In this document: positions 25,205 to 31,302 of the stretch, piece by piece
How positions within the stretch are numbered: position 1 is the stretch's first letter
Layout: each line of letters opens with the position of its first letter
DNA from: Actinospica sp035712985
GTDB taxonomy: Bacteria > Actinomycetota > Actinomycetes > Streptomycetales > Catenulisporaceae
Reading direction: 5' to 3'
Assembly: GCA_035712985.1 (NCBI GenBank)
Contig: DASTAE010000028.1
Coordinates: 1-31,302 of the forward strand
Length of the DNA: 31,302 nt
Program-made: the position numbers and the translations under genes
The notes under the pieces: model-generated
Databases searched by the model: none
Told to the model about the DNA's origin: nothing
What the model saw: the letters and a program-made list of their open reading frames with translations, nothing else

Positions 25205-26646
25205 CAGGCGGCGGTGACCTTCGCGAAGACCCGCTCGAAAGCGGCGAGGGCTTCGTCGACGACCTCGTCGGTGTCGGCCATGGACGTGTAGATGCGGGAT
25301 CCGGCGAGGGTGACGACGCCCTCGGCGGCGAAGGCCATGGACATGTGCTCGAGCATGTCCTTGCGGGGGCCGAGCTTGTCGAAGAACTCGGGGTCGTTCA
25401 GCGACAGGTGCAGGACGCCCGAGGTGTGCAGGTGGACGATGGATCCGAAGTTGTAGGTGACGTACGGCAGCTCGTACCTGCCGATCAGGCCCTCCAGTCC
25501 GGCGCGGAGCCGGTCGCCCGCGGCCCCGGCCTTGGCGGGGGCGTCCTGCCGGTCCATCTCCAGCAGCGTGTGGTAGCCCGCGGTGCAGGACAGCGGGTTC
25601 GCGGACAGCGTGCCGCCGGTCAGGGCGCGCTGTCCGGCGGCGGTCAGGCCCCCGGCGAACGCGGCCATGACCTCTTCGCGTCCGCCGACGCCGCCGGCGC
25701 CGGGGTAGCCGCCGGCCACGCACTTGCCGAACACGGTCAGGTCCGGGGTGACGCCGTAGTAGCCCTGGGCGCCGCCCATGCCGAGCCGGAAGCCGGTGAC
25801 GACCTCGTCGAACACCAGGAGCGTGCCGAACTCGTCGCACAGCTCGCGCACCTGCTGGTTGAACTCGCGGGTGACCGGGTGCGTCCCGGACTCAGGTCCG
25901 ACCGGCTCGACCAGCACCGCGGCGGTGCCGCCGTTCTCGGCGTTGGCGGCGAGCTTGGCGCGGAGGGCCTCGAGGTCGCCGGGGGCGGTCTCGGCGGTGC
26001 CCGACAGGGCGTTGGCGGGGATGCCGGCCGCCTCGAGGGAGCCGGTGCCGGGGATGCGCAGCCCGTAGACGACCTGGTCGCTCCAGCCGTGGTAGGCGCC
26101 GCCGACCTTGATGATGTGCGCCTTGCCGGTGTGCGCGCGGGCGGCGCGGATCGCGGCCATGACGGCCTCGGTGCCGGAGCCGAGCATCCGGAACTTGTGC
26201 ACGGCGGGCATGAAGTCGTGGATGAGCTTCGCGAGCCGGGTCTCGGCGGGGTGCAGCATGCCGGTGACCGGCCCGCAGTGCTCGAGCAGCTCCAGGACCT
26301 TCGCGCGCACCTCGGGCGGATTCGAGCCCAGCACCGTGGGCCCGCCGGCCTGCAGGAAGTCGATGTACCTGTTGCCGTCGACGTCGTGCAGGTAGGCGCC
26401 CTCCGCCCGGACCACGGACAGCGGCCAGGGCTCGTTGAGGGCGAGGTTGTGCTGCACGCCGCCGGGGATGAAGGCCTCGGCCTCGGCGGCGGCCTGCTTG
26501 GAGCCGGGGGTGTGCCGCTCGTACCAGGCCTCGTACTCGGCGAGCTGGTCGGGCGTGAGGGTGCGGATCGGGATGCTGGTGAGGTTGTCCAGGCGCTTGC
26601 CGATCGCGTCGGTGTCCGGATACTGGCTGATGCCGTAGCTGCTCAC
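25204..26646 (-). CDS. Class III PLP-dependent aminotransferase (GSA aminomutase-like)
   Basis: The product has 480 residues from GTG 26646, 5 bp after the aldolase stop. Fold type I class III marks are GSGTEAVMAAIRAAR (157-171), GAYHGWSD (184-190), VFDEVVTGFR with Asp280 (PLP ring nitrogen contact), and VFGKCVAGGYPG with Lys308 as the Schiff-base lysine. The resemblance is to glutamate-1-semialdehyde aminomutases and related omega-transaminases, but length and N-terminus differ somewhat from heme-pathway HemL. Lying between an aldolase and a sugar kinase, it is more likely to act on an amino sugar or amino polyol than in heme synthesis. Substrate is inferred only. Confidence 0.87.
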   Translation of the reverse strand: MSSYGISQYPDTDAIGKRLDNLTSIPIRTLTPDQLAEYEAWYERHTPGSKQAAAEAEAFIPGGVQHNLALNEPWPLSVVRAEGAYLHDVDGNRYIDFLQAGGPTVLGSNPPEVRAKVLELLEHCGPVTGMLHPAETRLAKLIHDFMPAVHKFRMLGSGTEAVMAAIRAARAHTGKAHIIKVGGAYHGWSDQVVYGLRIPGTGSLEAAGIPANALSGTAETAPGDLEALRAKLAANAENGGTAAVLVEPVGPESGTHPVTREFNQQVRELCDEFGTLLVFDEVVTGFRLGMGGAQGYYGVTPDLTVFGKCVAGGYPGAGGVGGREEVMAAFAGGLTAAGQRALTGGTLSANPLSCTAGYHTLLEMDRQDAPAKAGAAGDRLRAGLEGLIGRYELPYVTYNFGSIVHLHTSGVLHLSLNDPEFFDKLGPRKDMLEHMSMAFAAEGVVTLAGSRIYTSMADTDEVVDEALAAFERVFAKVTAA

Positions 26647-26651
26647 GTCGC

Positions 26652-27338
26652 CTACTCCGCCTCGTTCTCGGGCTTGATCTTCTTGGTGGTGCCGTAGCCG
26701 CTGGTCAGGGCGGCGGTGATGACCTCGTCCTGTTCGGCCTGCGTCAGCTCGCGCGGCGGCCGGCCGGTGATCGCGGAGGCGAGCAGGGCCTGGTGGTAGG
26801 TCTGGGCGGCCCATTCGCACAGTTCGAGGTTGTCGACGGCCTTGGCGAGCGTGGATCCGACGGCGATGGATCCGTGGTTGCGCATGAGCGCGGCCTGCTT
26901 GAACTCCAGGGCCTTCACGACGTTCTCGGCGAGCTGGTCGGTGCCGTAGCAGGCGTAGTCCGCGACGCGCAGGGCGCCGCCGAGGCCGAGCATCGTGTAG
27001 TGCACGAGCGGGATCTCGTCGGCGACCAGTCCGATGGCGGTCGACGTGGTGGCGTGCGTGTGCGTGATCGCGTTGGCGAAGCCGGCGCGGTAGATCGCGA
27101 GGTGCATCGGGACCTCGCTGGTGGGGGCGAGTTCGCCGTCGACGACCTCGCCGTCCTCGAGGCGGATCACGGTCATCTGCCCGGCCGTCAGCTCGCCGAT
27201 CACCCCGCCGGTGGGCGTGACGGCCACCAGGTCGCCGTGCCGGGCCGAGAGGTTGCCGCTGGTGCCGATGACCAGGCCGCGGGCCGCCAGGCGCCGCCCG
27301 GCCTCGGCGAGCGCGGCTCGTTCGTCGGGAAGGAGCAC
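26652..27338 (-). CDS. Class II aldolase/adducin-family protein (fuculose-phosphate aldolase-like)
   Basis: The product has 228 residues from GTG 27338, chosen because AGGAGG (plus-strand 27346-27351) lies exactly 7 bp upstream; a GTG at 27368 lacks this. The zinc and catalytic residues align with FucA by spacing: Glu75 (in TSEVPMH), His93 and His95 (in ITHTHATT), and His155 (in MRNHGS). SGNLSAR and TPTGG bind the substrate phosphate in this family. It would catalyse reversible retro-aldol cleavage, or decarboxylation in related members, of a sugar phosphate. It is the first gene of the aldolase, aminotransferase, kinase operon. Confidence 0.92.
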   Translation of the reverse strand: MLLPDERAALAEAGRRLAARGLVIGTSGNLSARHGDLVAVTPTGGVIGELTAGQMTVIRLEDGEVVDGELAPTSEVPMHLAIYRAGFANAITHTHATTSTAIGLVADEIPLVHYTMLGLGGALRVADYACYGTDQLAENVVKALEFKQAALMRNHGSIAVGSTLAKAVDNLELCEWAAQTYHQALLASAITGRPPRELTQAEQDEVITAALTSGYGTTKKIKPENEAE

Positions 27339-27365
27339 GTCGGGCCCTCCTGTCTGCTGGCCGCC

Positions 27366-27377
27366 CACGAAAACGTG
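27366..27377. promoter_or_regulatory. CACG-AAAA-CGTG inverted repeat upstream of aldolase operon
   Basis: CACG (27366-27369) and CGTG (27374-27377) are exact inverted arms around AAAA, centred about 34 bp before the aldolase start. It could be a repressor operator. The rest of the 27339-27582 gap also holds a direct repeat GCCACCGGGC in tandem near 27449-27469. Confidence 0.35.
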
Positions 27378-27582
27378 AGCGCAGGTTCATGTTCTTCTCG
27401 GGGCCATCCTCCCCGCCCTCCCCCGCCGCGTCAAGACTCGCACGGCGCGCCACCGGGCCGCCACCGGGCGTTCACCCGATATCCGGTCGTGAGCTGGGCT
27501 TTCGCTCACCGTCGGTGCACTGGGCTGACACGCCGCGCCGCCCACTTTCACTGACAGCCCCTGAGGATGCATCATTGCCGCC

Positions 27583-28275
27583 ATGCCAGCACCCATCACG
27601 CTGTCCGGCCGCCTCGTGCGGCTGGAACCGATGCGCGAGGAACACCTCGAGCCGCTGCTCGCCGCGGCCACTGAGGATCGCGCGTCGTTCGGGTACACCT
27701 ACGTGCCCAGGGACGCCGCGGCCGTGCGCCGCTATCTCGACGTCGCGCTCGAAGACCTCGAGGCGCACGTCGCGCTCGCGTTCACCCAGATCGACCTGCG
27801 CGACGGGCGCGTGGTCGGTTCCACCCGGTTCCGGGAGCTCGAGTACTGGAACGCCGGGGTGTGGCCGCCGCGTCCCGGCCGCACCAACCCCTCGGGAATC
27901 CCGGACGCCGTGGAGATCGGCTCGACCTGGCTGGCGCCGCGCGCGCAGCGCACCGGGATCAACCTCGAGGCGAAGCTGCTGATGCTCACGCACGCGTTCG
28001 AGACCTGGCAGGTGCACCGCGTCTCGCTGAAGGCCGACACCCGCAACACCCGCTCCCATCAGGCGATCATGCAGCTGGGCGCGACGTTCGAGGGCACCAG
28101 GCGCGCGCACTTCCCGGCCTCCGAGGGCGGGGTGCGCGACTCGCACCTGTACTCGCTGCTCGCGCCCGAGTGGCTGTCCGTGAAGGTGCGCCTCCAGCAG
28201 CGCCTGGCCCGGCACACGGTGCCGGCTCAGGCGTCGGCGCCGCAGTTCGAGGCGGTCTCGCTGCAGGCCGCCTGA
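27583..28275 (+). CDS. GNAT acetyltransferase, RimJ/RimL type
   Basis: The product has 230 residues. It opens ITLSGRLVRLEPMREEHLEPL, the usual first strand and helix of RimJ/RimL-like GNAT proteins. The acetyl-CoA-binding region is at about residues 105-150 (IGSTWLAPRAQRTGINLEAK), followed by VHRVSLKADTRNTRSHQAI and LGATFEGTRRAHF. A C-terminal tail of about 35 residues is extra. This family acetylates protein N-termini, ribosomal proteins or small amines. It is divergent from the aldolase operon and ends before a hairpin terminator. Target unknown. Confidence 0.92.
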   Translation: MPAPITLSGRLVRLEPMREEHLEPLLAAATEDRASFGYTYVPRDAAAVRRYLDVALEDLEAHVALAFTQIDLRDGRVVGSTRFRELEYWNAGVWPPRPGRTNPSGIPDAVEIGSTWLAPRAQRTGINLEAKLLMLTHAFETWQVHRVSLKADTRNTRSHQAIMQLGATFEGTRRAHFPASEGGVRDSHLYSLLAPEWLSVKVRLQQRLARHTVPAQASAPQFEAVSLQAA

Positions 28276-28305
28276 GCAAGGCCCCGTATTCCCTGTCCGA
28301 TCCGT

Positions 28306-28334
28306 CCCGCCTGCCCCCGCAAGGGTCAGGCGGG
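28306..28334. terminator. Hairpin between convergent GNAT and CPBP genes, bidirectional terminator
   Basis: CCCGCCTG (28306-28313) and CAGGCGGG (28327-28334) are exact inverted arms, with extra CCC-GGG pairing inside the 13-base interval. The site is 30 bp past the GNAT stop and 1 bp before the CPBP stop. Confidence 0.65.
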
Positions 28335-28335
28335 C

Positions 28336-29151
28336 TCAGGTCGGCAGCCAGGACACGTGCCCGGCGAGCAGCACGTAGCCGACGAACGCGACGGTGTCGA
28401 TCAGCCCGTGCGCGACGAGCAGCGGGGTGACCCTCCCCCAGCGCCGGTAGAGCCGCGCGAACACCAGGCCCATCACCAGGTTCCCGAAGAACCCGCCGAG
28501 CCCCTGGTACAGGTGGTAGCTGCCGCGGATCAGGGCGCTGGTCGCGTCCGACCTGTTGGCGGACCAGCCGAGCTGGTCGAAGCGGCGCAGCAGGTACCCG
28601 TTCCAGGTGACCTCCTCGACGATCGCGTTCTCCCACGCGGAGCCGACCAGCACCGGGATGCGCCACCAGATCGCGGGGAGCGTCGTCGGCACGACCGTGA
28701 CCGCGAGGCCGGCGGCGTGCGCGCCGAGGTAGAGGGCGAGCCCGCTGCCGCCGATGCAGGCGGCGACCGCGGCGCCGTATCCGAGGTCCTTCAGCGGCCG
28801 CGTCCGGTCCAGGCCGATCCCGCGCAGGCCGACCTTCTCCCGGGTGAGCAGGTAGGCGACCAGCAGCGCGGGGGCGAGCCCGAACGCGATCCCGTACACC
28901 TGCCAGGTCAGGTTCAGCCACGGCCGCGAACTCGCGGACGCGTTGAGGGCGACCGCCTGCGTGGACAGCTTCGTGATCGACTTGGCCACGGTCAGCGACC
29001 CGACGAGCGAGATCACGGAGTTGACGGCCGAGCGGCCTAGACCGACGGCGAGGACCGCGGCGACCTCGAACACGATCAGCCGCCTCGTCCAGGCCGCGCC
29101 GTCGTTCCACCCGGTGTCCGCGCCCGCCTGAGTGCCCGCCTGCTCGCTCAC
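28336..29151 (-). CDS. CPBP-family intramembrane protein (putative protease)
   Basis: The product has 271 residues from GTG 29151, with AGGA 8 bp upstream. There are about seven or eight hydrophobic helices after an acidic N-terminal tail. The CPBP/ABI motif 1 is Glu179-Glu180 in IVEEVTWNGYLLRR; the usual Arg of EExxxR is Asn184 here. Motif 2 His213 (SYHLYQG) and motif 3 His248 with Asp252 (AHGLIDT) are kept, so the metal site looks intact. Members include Rce1-like prenyl-protein proteases and bacteriocin-immunity proteins. Role here unknown. It is convergent with the GNAT gene. Confidence 0.88.
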   Translation of the reverse strand: MSEQAGTQAGADTGWNDGAAWTRRLIVFEVAAVLAVGLGRSAVNSVISLVGSLTVAKSITKLSTQAVALNASASSRPWLNLTWQVYGIAFGLAPALLVAYLLTREKVGLRGIGLDRTRPLKDLGYGAAVAACIGGSGLALYLGAHAAGLAVTVVPTTLPAIWWRIPVLVGSAWENAIVEEVTWNGYLLRRFDQLGWSANRSDATSALIRGSYHLYQGLGGFFGNLVMGLVFARLYRRWGRVTPLLVAHGLIDTVAFVGYVLLAGHVSWLPT

Positions 29152-29208
29152 GAGCGTGATCCTAGAGCCAGCGCATGAAGATCCGCGCCGGACGCGGCCC
29201 CGGCGCGG

Positions 29209-30702
29209 TCAGACGCCGCCGACGGGCCAGGTGTGCACGGGGGCGCCGGCGCGGCCGAGCCTCGCGTAGCGGCGGGTCATGGCGGCGATCGCCTCCATCC
29301 GGCTCATCCCGGTCTTGCGCTCCAGGTAGTCGACCTGCTCGATCTGCCACACGGCGCCGTTGCGGCCGGTGCGGGCGCGGCCCTCGATGATCCCGAGGTA
29401 CAGGTCGCGTTCGCGCGGGTCGATCCGCCACGCGTCCAGGCCCTGCGCGGCGAGCGGCAGCAGCACGTCCGTGACCAGCCGCCCGACGGGCACGGTGCCG
29501 GCGCCCGGCCAGGTCATCTCGGCGCCGATCCCCTCGGTCGCGGCGCGGTGCAGGTTCTCCCGGGCGTCGGAGAACGCCAGGCGCCGCCACACCGGGGACT
29601 CCTCGTCGGCCAGGGCGCGCACCAGCCCGTAGAAGAACGCCGCGTTCGCCAGCACGTCCAGCACGGTCGGCCCGGCGGGCAGCACCCGGTTCTCCACCCG
29701 CAGGTGCGGCTTGCCGCGCGCCACGTCGTACACGGGCCGGTTCCACCGGTACACGGTCCCGTTGTGCAGCCGCAGCTCCGGCAGATGCGGGATGCCGCCC
29801 GCGGCGAGCACCGCCTCGGAGTCCTCGCCGCCGACCCGCGGCAGCAGCGACGTGAAGTACTTGATGTTCTCCCGGAACAGCTCCGCGGGCCCGCGCACCC
29901 ACCGCTCCCCGAACCACACCCGCGGCCGCACCCCCTGCGCCGCCAGCTCCACCGTCCGGAAGTCCGTCGCCTGCTCGAACAGGGCGATCCTGGTCTCGTG
30001 CCACAGCTTCTTGCCCAGCAGGAACGGCGAGTTCGCCCCCAGCGCCACCTGCGGGCCGGCGATCGCCTGCGCCGCGTTCCAGGCCCGCGCGAACCCGTCC
30101 GGGGTCACCTGCAGGTGGAACTGCACGGAGGTGCAGCAGGCCTCGGGCATGATCGTCGGGAACGCCGCCTCCAGGGCCTCGCTCTCCCCCGCGATCCGCA
30201 CCCGGAAGTCCTCCCCGCGCAGGACGGCGATCTGGTCGTTGAGCATCACGTACCGGTCCTCGTCCGTGAAGTTCTCCCGCACCAGATGCGCCTCGTCCAG
30301 CGTCGGCAGCACCCCGATCAGCGCCACGCCCGCCCCGTAGCCGCCCGCGACCCGGTCCGCGTAGTGCAGGGCCGTGTCCATCTCCTCGCGCAGCTCCGAG
30401 AACACCGTCCCCACGATCTTGTGCGGCGCGATGTTCATCTCCAGGTTGAACAGGCCGATCTCGGTCTGGAAGTCCGGGGACGCGATCCGCTCGAGCACCT
30501 GCCGGTTCACCATCGAGGGGCGGCCCTGCCCGTCGATCAGGTGGATCTCGAGCTCGATCCCGCACAGGCTCCTGTTCTTCTCGAACAGGTCCTGCGCGAG
30601 CATCCGCTCGAGCACGTCCTGGCACGCCGTCAGTCGCGACCGGAACCGTTCCCGGTCCCGCCCGTCGAAGGCCAACTCCGCCGCGGCAACCCGCTCACCC
30701 AC
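29209..30702 (-). CDS. GCS2-type glutamate-cysteine ligase family protein
   Basis: The product has 497 residues from GTG 30702. Family marks are CGIELEIHLID (N-terminal acidic metal ligands), IGLFNLEMNIAPH, CTSVQFHLQVTPDGFARAWN, and GANSPFLLGKKLWHETR. The length and these motifs place it in the GCS2 family, whose members form gamma-glutamyl amide bonds with amines such as cysteine using ATP. In actinomycetes, which make mycothiol, relatives serve ergothioneine synthesis (EgtA) or ligate other amines, so a cysteine substrate should not be assumed. No other ergothioneine gene is present in the window. A 10-bp-arm hairpin lies 30 bp upstream. Confidence 0.87.
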   Translation of the reverse strand: MGERVAAAELAFDGRDRERFRSRLTACQDVLERMLAQDLFEKNRSLCGIELEIHLIDGQGRPSMVNRQVLERIASPDFQTEIGLFNLEMNIAPHKIVGTVFSELREEMDTALHYADRVAGGYGAGVALIGVLPTLDEAHLVRENFTDEDRYVMLNDQIAVLRGEDFRVRIAGESEALEAAFPTIMPEACCTSVQFHLQVTPDGFARAWNAAQAIAGPQVALGANSPFLLGKKLWHETRIALFEQATDFRTVELAAQGVRPRVWFGERWVRGPAELFRENIKYFTSLLPRVGGEDSEAVLAAGGIPHLPELRLHNGTVYRWNRPVYDVARGKPHLRVENRVLPAGPTVLDVLANAAFFYGLVRALADEESPVWRRLAFSDARENLHRAATEGIGAEMTWPGAGTVPVGRLVTDVLLPLAAQGLDAWRIDPRERDLYLGIIEGRARTGRNGAVWQIEQVDYLERKTGMSRMEAIAAMTRRYARLGRAGAPVHTWPVGGV

Positions 30703-30731
30703 GCCCGGTCAATCCCCTCAAAGCCTTGTCC

Positions 30732-30757
30732 GCGGAATCCGGCAGCACGGATTCCGC
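30732..30757. promoter_or_regulatory. 10-bp-arm inverted repeat upstream of GCS2 gene
   Basis: GCGGAATCCG (30732-30741) and CGGATTCCGC (30748-30757) are exact inverted arms with a 6-base loop, 30-55 bp before the ligase GTG. It may be an operator or a leader hairpin. Confidence 0.55.
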
Positions 30758-30792
30758 CGCGTACCCACACTCGCGACACCACGGTCCGTGCC

Positions 30793-30818
30793 GGCCGGAC
30801 CCCAAAGTGTCTCCGGCC
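30793..30818 (+). terminator. Hairpin followed by CTTTT, possible terminator
   Basis: GGCCGGA (30793-30799) and TCCGGCC (30812-30818) are exact inverted arms with a 12-base loop, followed on the plus strand by CTTTT. There is no plus-strand gene immediately upstream, so it would end a small transcript or one reading out of the ligase region. Confidence 0.35.
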
Positions 30819-30879
30819 CTTTTCCCTACCCCTCGGGAAGGTCACTAAATGTCGATCCGGCCCTCCCTCGTCTGACGCT

Positions 30880-30923
30880 CCGTCACACGACCGTATCTCA
30901 CCCGTCACGCCTAGTCACCCCGG
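30880..30923 (+). promoter_or_regulatory. 11-bp-phased heptamer repeats, SARP- or PHO-like
   Basis: Units start at 30880 (CCGTCAC), 30891 (CCGTATC), 30902 (CCGTCAC) and 30913 (AGTCACC), each 11 bp apart. The first and third are identical. Heptamers repeated at 11- or 22-bp spacing are typical of SARP binding sites. The regulator is inferred. Confidence 0.4.
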
Positions 30924-30962
30924 GTCATGACGGGGGCGCATGCGGGTGGTTTCCCGGCGCAT

Positions 30963-30981
30963 CCGGGGCAAAAAGCCCCGG
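30963..30981. promoter_or_regulatory. 7-bp-arm hairpin with A5 loop upstream of DUF5999 gene
   Basis: CCGGGGC (30963-30969) and GCCCCGG (30975-30981) pair around AAAAA, about 84 bp before the DUF5999 start. It could be an attenuator or terminator in the leader. Confidence 0.4.
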
Positions 30982-31064
30982 CCTCGAACCACTGGGGCCG
31001 TCAAGACGTCATCCTAGTGAGAGGCGTCACACTCGGCGCCGCGAAACCGGGGAGGGAACCCGAG

Positions 31065-31302
31065 ATGATCCGCAGCAGCAGCGAACAGCACGCACCGACC
31101 CCGCCGTGCCCGCACAAGCCGGCGTGCCCCACGGCCTACGACTCCGACCGCTACCGCGCCCACGTCCTCGCCGCGCACCCCGAGCAGGGCTGGTCGCTGC
31201 TGTGCAACGGCGTCATCGCCTTCGACGACCTCGGCGCCCTGCTCCCGGCCGCGGGCGGCCGCGACGAGCACGCCGTCGACGCGGTCCGCCACCTCGCCGC
31301 CT
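31065..31302 (+). CDS. DUF5999 family protein (3' end cut by window edge)
   Basis: From ATG 31065 with GGGGAGGGAA just upstream, 79 codons are read to the edge. The N-terminus has a CPHKPACP pair of cysteines, then HVLAAHPEQGWSLLCNGVIAF and FDDLGALLP. This is the pattern of DUF5999, a small actinobacterial family of unknown function. The three cysteines (residues 15, 21 and 47) and nearby His could bind metal. The family is often about 70-110 residues, so little should be missing. Confidence 0.85.
   Translation, partial: MIRSSSEQHAPTPPCPHKPACPTAYDSDRYRAHVLAAHPEQGWSLLCNGVIAFDDLGALLPAAGGRDEHAVDAVRHLAA

Larger units (their letters stand above)
30703..31064. other. 362-bp intergenic region with hairpins and phased repeats
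   Basis: This divergent gap holds three perfect-arm hairpins (30732-30757, 30793-30818, 30963-30981), an 11-bp palindrome CACGGTCCGTG at 30780-30790, and heptamer repeats phased at 11 bp from 30880. No convincing reading frame with a Shine-Dalgarno was seen inside it. It must hold promoters for both flanking genes, and a small RNA is possible. Confidence 0.6.

Noticed and set aside
25204..27453. Apparent 749-residue fusion of aminotransferase with an upstream N-terminal region
   Set aside because: The upstream part reads the aldolase gene out of frame and is Arg-rich; GTG 26646 directly after the aldolase stop gives a normal-length aminotransferase.
29209..30702. Naming the GCS2 gene gshA or egtA
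   Set aside because: Actinomycetes normally use mycothiol rather than glutathione, and no egtB-E genes are in the window, so a specific symbol is not supported.
1..31302. Possible mobile element or phage insertion around the polysaccharide locus
   Set aside because: No integrase, transposase, tRNA-flanked attachment site or long terminal repeat was seen.

Overview
The window is high-GC DNA with mostly short intergenic gaps, frequent GTG starts and several 1-4 base gene overlaps. The families present (a SARP regulator with an XRE domain, a GCS2-type glutamate-cysteine ligase, a DUF5999 protein, an F420-type PPOX protein) point to an actinomycete, plausibly Streptosporangiales or Streptomycetales. 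The genus cannot be set from sequence reading alone. No rRNA, tRNA, CRISPR array, transposase or integrase was seen.

Region 1 (1-2432): a minus-strand SARP regulator, cut by the left edge, with an 18-bp near-perfect palindrome just upstream of its start. Region 2 (2433-15710): a polysaccharide or glycoconjugate locus. It holds a MOP-type flippase, a GH16 lipoprotein, a polytopic GT-C-like membrane protein, two paralogous GT2 glycosyltransferases, a NodB-type deacetylase, a clan-A glycoside hydrolase lipoprotein with one rare TTA codon, and a compact four-gene minus-strand operon (ATP-grasp ligase, FAD oxidoreductase, BioF2/CelD-type acyltransferase, methyltransferase). That operon looks like a small-molecule or substituent tailoring unit inside the polysaccharide locus and is the best candidate here for an undescribed system. 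No priming sugar-phosphate transferase and no obvious Wzy polymerase is present.

Region 3 (15783-23592): a small membrane protein, a PPOX-type flavin/F420 enzyme, a 1291-residue TPR protein with an internal CxxC-CxxC cluster followed by a J-domain-like protein lacking HPD, a membrane-anchored polysaccharide deacetylase preceded by two 11-bp repeats that resemble a Streptomyces PHO box, peptide deformylase, and a TetR regulator.

Region 4 (23615-27338): a translationally coupled minus-strand operon of class II aldolase, class III aminotransferase and FGGY kinase, which reads as a sugar or amino-sugar catabolic pathway of unknown substrate. Region 5 (27583-31302): a RimJ/RimL-type acetyltransferase, a CPBP-family membrane protein, a GCS2 ligase, then a 362-bp intergenic region rich in hairpins and 11-bp-phased repeats, and the start of a DUF5999 gene cut by the right edge.

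All start sites, promoters and functions come from reading the sequence. No database search was run.
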